Assembly (NCBI GenBank): GCA_020057985.1
Contig: JAGVEU010000014.1
Location: forward strand, 1 to 6,168
Reading direction: 5' to 3'
From: Calditrichota bacterium
GTDB taxonomy: Bacteria > Electryoneota > RPQS01
DNA: 6,168 nt
Shown here: positions 1 to 5,390 of the stretch, piece after piece
Position numbering within the stretch: position 1 is the stretch's first letter
How the letters are laid out: each line of letters starts with the position of its first letter
The notes under the pieces: model-generated
The model's input: the letters and a program-made list of their open reading frames with translations, nothing else
Told to the model about the DNA's origin: nothing
Database searches by the model: none
Translations under genes and position numbers: made by a program

Positions 1-292
1 CGCCGCGCATGAAACGGTTGCCGCTCCGAAGGAATATGCTCTTTGTCAGAACTATCCAAATCCGTTTAACGCCATTACGACCATCGAGTACCATTTGCCA
101 GAAGCAGCGTTCACTCGCGTCTACATAATGAACATGCTGGGACAGGAAATTGAGACCCTTGAACGCCGCGCGCAGCCTGCAGGCGTCTATCAAATTCACT
201 GGGATGCAAGCCGGGTGTCCAGCGGCATTTACTTCGTGCGCATGGAATCGGCTAAGTACTCCATGACCCAAAAAATGATGCTACTGAAGTAG
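1..292 (+). CDS. C-terminal end of a T9SS cargo protein (5' partial)
   Basis: The reading frame is open from position 2 to the TAG at 290-292 and gives 96 residues; the gene begins upstream of the window. Almost everything visible is a T9SS type A sorting domain. It opens with YALCQNYPNPFNAITTIEY (from about position 35), continues through the MLGQEIETL strand and the W-D-A-S-x-x-SSGIYF turn, and ends in KMMLLK. In this family the C-terminal domain directs a protein already exported by Sec through the outer membrane, where it is usually cleaved and the protein anchored or released. Two small departures from the common pattern are Cys for Glu just before QNYPNPFN and Ala for the last Pro of NPFNP. 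The functional part of the protein is outside the window, so its role is unknown. An internal TTG at 95 is not the start, because the sorting motif lies upstream of it in frame. The next gene follows after 16 bases, suggesting one transcript. Confidence 0.93.
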   Translation, partial: AAHETVAAPKEYALCQNYPNPFNAITTIEYHLPEAAFTRVYIMNMLGQEIETLERRAQPAGVYQIHWDASRVSSGIYFVRMESAKYSMTQKMMLLK

Positions 293-295
293 CTT

Positions 296-300
296 AGGAG
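296..300 (+). promoter_or_regulatory. Ribosome binding site for the 772-residue gene
   Basis: AGGAG lies 8 bases before the ATG at 309 and only 3 bases after the stop of the preceding gene. It supports the chosen start and translation from a shared message. Confidence 0.8.
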
Positions 301-308
301 AAACAACA

Positions 309-2627
309 ATGCCTGCATGGTTTCATGTTCTCGATGTTGTGTCGAATTGGTCACGCGCCACGGTCACACTTCTTGTGCTGGGGTTGATCTCGCCGACCTA
401 TGCACAACCCCATTTTCAAACCACTCCGGCAACCGGCCAATTTGCTCAGATCCTGGTCCAGAGATTTGCCATAGATGGACAAATGCCGCCGATTGGGAGC
501 GAAGTTGGCATCTTTGATGGCAGCCTGTGTGTCGGTGCGCATGTTGACAGCGGCGCACGACCTTTCGCAATTCCGGTGATACTGCGTTACATTATTCCGC
601 CACCCGCAAATGATACTTTGCCTGGCGCTGTTCCGGGCCATCTGATCACGCTTCGAATTTGGAATAGCGACACAGATGCTGAAACGTGCGGCTTTCCCAC
701 GTATCAAGGCAGCACTGGACACTTTGCAGGCACTGGGAGCGTTACGATCATCACTCTTTTGGATGTCTTGCCGATGACAGCGCCCACAATAGACAGCGTG
801 ACTTCTCAACGCTGCGACAGCGTAATCGTTTGGTGGTCGGACGGTATTGCCGCGCCGTTGTGCAGGATTCTGAGGAACGGCACATCGGCGGGCACGGTAG
901 CGGCGGGCATTGGACGGTTTGCCGACCGACCATCAGCTGGCACGTATACCTATAATGTACAGTCGGAGAACGCTTGTGGCGAAAGCGCTCCATCCGATTC
1001 TCTAATCGGGAGACGACGAGCAGTGCCCGGACAAGTCATTGGTCTGACGCGAACAGCAACATGTTCCGGCAACATCCTTACTTGGCGCGACACTGCCGAT
1101 GAAGATACCTTTCGCATTCTACGCAATACGATTCACATTGGCTCGAAGTTGGCAAACGACACGACATTCACCGACACCAGCGCAGTTCCAGGCATACAGT
1201 ACAGTTATACCATCAGGGCGTGCAATCTTTGCGGATGTGGAGCGGTCTCCTCGCCGGTCACGGCCACTCGGCTCAATGTGCCGACGGCTGTGTCCTCGTT
1301 AGCAGCCACGGCAAACTTGTGTACGGGTATCCGGTTGAATTGGTCCGCCACAACGGGACAAACGGGCTACACGATTCGTCGCGACACAGACTCGCTGACA
1401 TCGGTTAGCCCAACTACAACCACGTATTTGGATTCTCTATGCAGCGTTGGTCCTCACACATATATTGTGGCTGCTTTCAATGCGTGCGGATATGGCAACC
1501 CAAGTCCACCCGCTAACGGTACCCGTCTCGGTAATCCCGAAGTTCCTGCCGACATCTTGGCTTCTGATGCCTTGTGCGGACAGGTCATTGTTTCATGGAC
1601 GAGCGGAGGCGGTAATGTAGATTCGTTTCGTGTCTATCGTAATGGAACAAGAATCGGCCGCGCTTCGACTTCGCCATTCACTGACATCGTGACCGGCACG
1701 TATGCATATACAGTTAGGTCATGGAGTATTGCTTGTCAGTTGGAAAGTGCTCCAAGCGCTCCTGATAGCGGAACCGGCCATGCCGCGGCTGGAGTGCCTT
1801 CCGGATTTTCAGCTTCCGATACACTCTGTAATCAGATCCGACTATCGTGGACGGCATCCACCGGCGAAGTGCAGCAGTACATTATCTTCCGCGACAATGC
1901 AAGACAAGATTCCACAACGGCGACAACGTATATTGACGCGACACTCAACGACGCTACGCCGCATGTCTACCGGGTCTTGGCTAAGAATCCCTACTGTGGA
2001 GAAAGCCAGCAGTCTCAGCCGGATACTGGACGGTATCGAGCATTGCTGTTGCTCAGTCCGCTGCCTGACACCATGCGTTGTGATGTCACCTATCGTATTC
2101 CGTTTAATCATTGCCCCGGCGTTCAATTGGATAGCATTCAACTATCCCTTAACGGAGGACCCTACAATACAATCGGAGCAGTCGCACCTGTTTTGGACAC
2201 TGTGAATGTGCGGCTCGATACATCTATTCACGGCCTGTATCCCAATTGCCGAGTACGTGTAATTAGCTATCAGGGAGCGCGCAGGGACACCGTGGTCTCA
2301 ACTTTTTTCACCGTAGATTGCCGTCAAGATGCAGTTGAAATTTCTCTGAATGTAGAGATCCCCACAGACTTCTTCCTGAGCCAGAACTTTCCCAATCCGT
2401 TCAATCCCTCGACACAGATTCGGTTTGGCGTACCACATGCAGCCGATATAACTATTGAGATCTTTGACATTCTCGGTCGCAAGGTTGCTACTGTCCTCGC
2501 GCAAACCATGCAGCCCGGAATACACTCAGCGCTATGGGATTGCTCGACATGTCCATCAGGAATGTACATGATCAGAATGCAGGCGGGAGATCGGGTGATG
2601 CTGAAGAAGATGCTGCTAATGAAATAG
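309..2627 (+). CDS. Secreted multi-domain FN3-repeat protein with T9SS type A sorting domain
   Basis: 772 residues. Residues 1-32 form a signal peptide: a long n-region with Arg16, a hydrophobic core at about 18-28, and a likely cut at TYA|QP. Residues 33-153 form a beta-rich module with the motif VGIFDGSLCVGA and, later, ITLRIWNSDT; similar modules occur in other FCB secreted proteins, but I know no function for it. Residues 157-577 hold five FN3-like repeats of about 84 residues. Residues 578-672 resemble an Ig-like domain (YRIPF, SLNGGPYNTI, CRVRVISY, FFTVDC). Residues 689-772 are the T9SS tail, with QNFPNPFNPSTQIRF, FDILGRKVA and a terminal KKMLLMK. No catalytic motif is visible. By architecture it is probably a surface-displayed or released binding or structural protein, but no ligand can be named. 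An odd point is the CSTC motif at 745-748 in the sorting domain, where an uncharged stretch without Cys is usual. The start is fixed by the AGGAG site and the signal peptide directly after it. Confidence 0.93.
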   Translation: MPAWFHVLDVVSNWSRATVTLLVLGLISPTYAQPHFQTTPATGQFAQILVQRFAIDGQMPPIGSEVGIFDGSLCVGAHVDSGARPFAIPVILRYIIPPPANDTLPGAVPGHLITLRIWNSDTDAETCGFPTYQGSTGHFAGTGSVTIITLLDVLPMTAPTIDSVTSQRCDSVIVWWSDGIAAPLCRILRNGTSAGTVAAGIGRFADRPSAGTYTYNVQSENACGESAPSDSLIGRRRAVPGQVIGLTRTATCSGNILTWRDTADEDTFRILRNTIHIGSKLANDTTFTDTSAVPGIQYSYTIRACNLCGCGAVSSPVTATRLNVPTAVSSLAATANLCTGIRLNWSATTGQTGYTIRRDTDSLTSVSPTTTTYLDSLCSVGPHTYIVAAFNACGYGNPSPPANGTRLGNPEVPADILASDALCGQVIVSWTSGGGNVDSFRVYRNGTRIGRASTSPFTDIVTGTYAYTVRSWSIACQLESAPSAPDSGTGHAAAGVPSGFSASDTLCNQIRLSWTASTGEVQQYIIFRDNARQDSTTATTYIDATLNDATPHVYRVLAKNPYCGESQQSQPDTGRYRALLLLSPLPDTMRCDVTYRIPFNHCPGVQLDSIQLSLNGGPYNTIGAVAPVLDTVNVRLDTSIHGLYPNCRVRVISYQGARRDTVVSTFFTVDCRQDAVEISLNVEIPTDFFLSQNFPNPFNPSTQIRFGVPHAADITIEIFDILGRKVATVLAQTMQPGIHSALWDCSTCPSGMYMIRMQAGDRVMLKKMLLMK
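777..2039 (+). repeat. Five FN3-like protein repeats with paired cysteines
   Basis: Protein-level tandem repeats in the 772-residue gene, residues 157-577, diverged at the DNA level. Each unit has a strand-B Cys followed by a hydrophobic/Trp strand (CDSVIVWW, CSGNILTW, CTGIRLNW, CGQVIVSW, CNQIRLSW), then an I-x-R-N/D strand, a F/Y-x-D turn, a Y-x-V/I strand, and a second Cys, usually in N-x-CG. The first Cys residues are 169, 252, 338, 423 and 507 (period 83-86). Their partners are 223, 308, 393, 476 and 563 (53-56 residues later). The regular spacing suggests one disulfide per unit, which is an inference. Confidence 0.82.
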
Positions 2628-2698
2628 CCACTTGTCCAACCGAGAACGGAACAGACGCCTCGCAATTTGCTTTCATGAATGCCAACAACATTACTTGT

Positions 2699-2722
2699 CC
2701 AGGATCTCAGAACGGATTCCGG
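2699..2722 (+). terminator. Imperfect hairpin, possible terminator
   Basis: The sequence can fold into a nine-position stem with one A·C mismatch and two G·U pairs around a six-base loop, about 70 bases after the stop of the 772-residue gene. No T-tract follows (the next bases are CAATAATTGATTC), so it does not fit an intrinsic terminator well. It may be a 3'-end hairpin or simply chance. Confidence 0.18.
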
Positions 2723-2865
2723 CAATAATTGATTCATATTTGCTTGTGGCCGAGTCAGAAATGACTCTAATTATAGTGATTCCCAAATGTAAATTGCGAT
2801 TCAAGAGATCAGCCACTGTAAAAAACATCGCAACCCGCTTTCAAGAATGGCTTTAGCTATAATTC

Positions 2866-2871
2866 AGGAGG
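2866..2871 (+). promoter_or_regulatory. Ribosome binding site that sets the start of the 811-residue gene
   Basis: A full AGGAGG lies 8 bases before the ATG at 2880. The same frame is open further upstream to an ATG at 2847, but that ATG has no comparable site and would put the AGGAGG inside the coding region. The choice of 2880 also places the basic MRR start directly before the hydrophobic signal peptide core. Confidence 0.85.
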
Positions 2872-2879
2872 AACAAAAA

Positions 2880-5315
2880 ATGCGGCGGATTATTCTTGGA
2901 TCACTCTTACTCACCCTATGCTTAGGTACGTTTGCATTTGGTGAAACACTTAATCGGCAGGCGAACATCGTGAATCGAGCGACTATTGTCACTGCGCCTC
3001 GTTCGCCACACAACCCGCTTGACGAAATTATTTACTTTGAAAACTGGGAAAGCGGTTTCAATGGCTGGACATCGCAAGATTTAACCGCGGTCAGCTCGAC
3101 CTGGCACCTTGATACCTATCAGGCCTTTGGTGGTTCTGGAACTTCATGGTGGGTAGGTGACCCGGCAGTTGGCACCAACGGCGGCTATCTTGATGCCTGG
3201 TACATGGTTCTGGATTCACCGCCGATTCAACTCGGTACTACTCCGAATCTTCGCTTCTGGCATCGTTATTCAGTTGAACCGCCCGGCGGCGAGCCTGCGC
3301 CTTACAATGGCTGGGACGGAATGAACCTGCGAATTTCAACCAACGGCGGGGCGTCATGGACGGTAATCCCATCCGCAGCGGTGACTCCAGCTTATGATCG
3401 CACGAGCCTTTATAGCTTCGGCGTTCAGCACGGCGAGGGTCCCAATGTTCCCGGTTGGTGCGGAATGACTGGATCCGCCTGGCATGTGCAGACTGCAAAC
3501 CTCAGCACATGGGCAAATCAGAGCGTGAAAATCCGCTGGGCATTTGCTTCCGATCCGGCCTACTCGACACCCGACAATTCGGCGCTGTTCGGCTGGATGT
3601 TCGATGCGGTGCGCGTCTATAGCGGCACGGACACCGTGTTCTCTCACGATGCGAATAGCGCGACGGGCTGGACGGCTCAGAGCATGGTTCCCGTAGGCGG
3701 TGACTTGTGGCGCATCGCCAATGATCCTACATCGCCTTATGGTCCGAGCATTCTCGTATGCAATGATCCGGCGGACAATCTCTACGATATCAATATGGAC
3801 GATGTGATCGAGTCTCCGTACATTGACCTTCGCGGTCGCCCCAACGGTGTCGTCCTAGCAGATGTCTTTGTGGCTGGATCTCTCGTGAATTCCGGTCCGT
3901 GTCCGGGGCCGAGTCTTGAAGGCTGCGATTATTGGGGAATTGATGTCTCCAGTGACTCCGGCATGTCCTGGTGTGCCATCTCCAATCCGGAGTGTCTGCC
4001 GGGCGTAGATAACTTCGTGTATATTGACTGCCCAACGACGTGGTCCAGCTTCAACGAGTCTTACACGACTCCGATGGATATGTCCGTGTTTCTCGGTCAG
4101 GTTATCAAGTTTCGCTTGCAGTTCCAGTCTGCGGCAACTCCCGACGTGGATTATGGCCCGAAATTCGATTGCTTCAGTGTGACCTATACGCCGGGTTCGA
4201 CGGTTAGTATATCCGGTACTGCAGCTTATCACGGTAACAATATTCCAATCAATGGAGAGTCGTTGAGCATAGCTCCGGGCGGATCTACGACGACGAATGC
4301 ATCGGGTGCTTATCAGTTCACGGGTCTAAATATCGGTACGTCTTACACGGTCACTCCGGATCGGAATACAGGGCCAAGCTGTAATGCCAGCATCAGTTTT
4401 TTTGATGCGTCGTTGGCGGCGCAGTATGCGATTGGAATCATCACGCTGGATTCCGTGAAGCAGGCTGCGGCAGATGTATCGGGCAATGGTCAGGTTTCGT
4501 TTCTGGATGCTTCGCTAATTGCTCAATATGCGATTGGTTTGATTAATCAGTTTCCCTGCAATGCCCGTTGGTGTTATCGTCCAGCTCATCGGAGCTACAA
4601 TCCCTTAACGGGAACTCAGACCAATCAAAATTACGATGGTATGTGCATGGGGGATGTTTCGGGAAATTGGGCGGGAGCGGTGTTAGCTGGGGGCTCGGCT
4701 CGTTCGTTTTCCATGACGAAAGGGGTTTTTGCCGCCAGGAATGTTGTGGCGGAATCGGCTTACGCAATCGAATTCGACTGCGAATACGATCCATCCGCTG
4801 TGCGCTATGTGAATGCAGTTTTGCGAGAAGGTTTACAGAATTGGTATTTGTTTACTCGTGAAGAGCCGGGTGTCGTGCATGTCGGAGCTTTTGGAGTCAC
4901 ACCTGTGGAAACAGGCAGTGATATTGTCCGCTTGCAATTCGAACCACTCATGTCCTCTGCGACGCAGAGCGCGCTGCATATAGAGAACTATCGGTTGAAT
5001 GATTCTCCGGCTTTGTCGGGTATCGTCGAATGGGAGCAAGCAACTTTGCCCGTCGAATACGCGCTCGAACAGAACTACCCAAATCCGTTCAATCCGATTA
5101 CTACCATCGCGTATAATTTACCGCGAGATTCCAAAGTACGTGTGACCGTCAGCAATATTCTGGGCGAAACCGTTGAGGTGATCGCTGACGGAGTCCAAAA
5201 TGCCGGACGACATACTGTGCAGTTCGACGCATCGGCGCTGTCTTCCGGCATCTACTTCTACCGAATTGAAGCAGGAAACTTCCGGCAGATTCGGAAGATG
5301 GTTGTGCTGAAGTGA
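2880..5315 (+). CDS. Secreted protein with paired jelly-roll modules, dockerin repeats, cohesin-like domain and T9SS tail
   Basis: 811 residues from the ATG chosen by its AGGAGG site. Residues 1-21 are a signal peptide (MRR, then a Leu-rich core, cut near TFAFG|E). Two related jelly-roll modules of the MAM / M6-peptidase-accessory type follow. The first spans about 50-248 (FENWESGFNGWT, LRISTNGGASW, FGWMFDAVRVYSG). The second spans about 252-437 (SHDANSATGWT, DVSSDSGMSW, IKFRLQFQS, FDCFSVTYT). Residues 440-493 match a carboxypeptidase-regulatory-like beta domain (TNASGAYQFTGLNIGTSYTV). Dockerin type I-like repeats occupy 498-553, and a further DVSGNW motif lies at 592-597. Residues 608-715 resemble a cohesin fold (YAIEFDCEYDPSAVRY, then PGVVHVGAFG). 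Residues 727-811 are the T9SS type A tail (YALEQNYPNPFNPITTIAY to KMVVLK). No HExxH or other catalytic motif is present, so this is not an M6 peptidase despite the shared accessory modules. A binding or scaffold role at the surface is inferred. The next gene starts 75 bases downstream. Confidence 0.92.
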   Translation: MRRIILGSLLLTLCLGTFAFGETLNRQANIVNRATIVTAPRSPHNPLDEIIYFENWESGFNGWTSQDLTAVSSTWHLDTYQAFGGSGTSWWVGDPAVGTNGGYLDAWYMVLDSPPIQLGTTPNLRFWHRYSVEPPGGEPAPYNGWDGMNLRISTNGGASWTVIPSAAVTPAYDRTSLYSFGVQHGEGPNVPGWCGMTGSAWHVQTANLSTWANQSVKIRWAFASDPAYSTPDNSALFGWMFDAVRVYSGTDTVFSHDANSATGWTAQSMVPVGGDLWRIANDPTSPYGPSILVCNDPADNLYDINMDDVIESPYIDLRGRPNGVVLADVFVAGSLVNSGPCPGPSLEGCDYWGIDVSSDSGMSWCAISNPECLPGVDNFVYIDCPTTWSSFNESYTTPMDMSVFLGQVIKFRLQFQSAATPDVDYGPKFDCFSVTYTPGSTVSISGTAAYHGNNIPINGESLSIAPGGSTTTNASGAYQFTGLNIGTSYTVTPDRNTGPSCNASISFFDASLAAQYAIGIITLDSVKQAAADVSGNGQVSFLDASLIAQYAIGLINQFPCNARWCYRPAHRSYNPLTGTQTNQNYDGMCMGDVSGNWAGAVLAGGSARSFSMTKGVFAARNVVAESAYAIEFDCEYDPSAVRYVNAVLREGLQNWYLFTREEPGVVHVGAFGVTPVETGSDIVRLQFEPLMSSATQSALHIENYRLNDSPALSGIVEWEQATLPVEYALEQNYPNPFNPITTIAYNLPRDSKVRVTVSNILGETVEVIADGVQNAGRHTVQFDASALSSGIYFYRIEAGNFRQIRKMVVLK
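4371..4538 (+). repeat. Pair of dockerin type I-like repeats
   Basis: Residues 498-519 and 532-553 of the 811-residue protein are two copies offset by 34 residues. They share a core of SxxDASLxAQYAIG (SFFDASLAAQYAIG and SFLDASLIAQYAIG). The second copy has a plausible calcium loop, with Asp532, Ser534, Asn536, Gln538 and Asp543. The first has Gly498 where the leading Asp is expected, but keeps Ser500, Asn502 and Asp509. Dockerins normally use two such calcium-loop helices to bind a cohesin; whether this pair does so is inference. Confidence 0.75.
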
Positions 5316-5378
5316 GAAAGGATGAGCGATGAAATAGGCAGTAGAGTAGGGTTGCTGAGGTTCGCCATCTAAGAATCC

Positions 5379-5384
5379 AAGGAG
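5379..5384 (+). promoter_or_regulatory. Ribosome binding site for the lamin-tail gene
   Basis: AAGGAG lies 6 bases before the ATG at 5391 and supports that start. The 75-base gap before the gene contains no clear promoter or terminator. Confidence 0.78.
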
Positions 5385-5390
5385 AGAACG

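Larger units (their letters stand above)
2628..2879 (+). other. 252-base intergenic region
   Basis: This gap separates the first two genes from the next two and becomes visibly AT-richer after about 2720. It contains no ORF with a convincing start or product. An imperfect hairpin at 2699-2722 and a short imperfect direct repeat (CTTGTCCA...AGAACGGA, at 2631-2650 and 2694-2716) are the only structures I see. A promoter for the downstream gene is likely here from position alone, but no well-spaced -35/-10 pair, nor a Bacteroidota-type TTTG/TAnnTTTG pair, could be identified. The TATAAT at 2858-2863 is too close to the start codon to be a convincing -10. Confidence 0.5.

Noticed and set aside
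95..292. Separate small gene starting at the TTG at 95
   Set aside because: The frame is open to the window start and the sorting motif QNYPNPFN lies upstream of 95 in the same frame, so this is the tail of a larger protein.
1702..2205. 167-residue open frame on the plus strand within the FN3 gene
   Set aside because: It overlaps the repeat array in another frame and has no domain or ribosome site; the repeats in the main frame are clearly under protein-level constraint.
2079..2249. A sixth FN3 repeat, because Cys591 and Cys647 continue the period and the 56-residue spacing
   Set aside because: The second Cys precedes its strand (CRVRVISY) instead of following it, and the region fits an Ig-like domain better; the matching spacing is probably coincidence.
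2631..2716. Direct repeat CTTGTCCA...AGAACGGA as an operator or recombination site
   Set aside because: Two short copies of different internal length with no symmetry; an 8-base match in a 250-base gap is not surprising by chance.
2858..2863. Perfect TATAAT as a -10 box
   Set aside because: It is only 2 bases before the ribosome site, so a transcript from it would start at or within the AGGAGG, and no -35 element sits 17 bases upstream.
2847..2879. ATG at 2847 as the start of the 811-residue gene (would give 822 residues)
   Set aside because: It lacks a good ribosome site, while the AGGAGG at 2866-2871 is ideally placed for the ATG at 2880, which also begins a clean signal peptide.
3855..4232. 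125-residue open frame on the minus strand, and a similar one at 351-809
   Set aside because: Arg-rich shadow translations opposite well-supported secreted proteins, with no domain signal.
5322..5372. 16-codon ORF between the last two genes (ATG at 5322, TAA at 5370-5372)
   Set aside because: Too short to judge, its ATG directly abuts an AAAGG with no spacing, and the peptide resembles nothing known to me.
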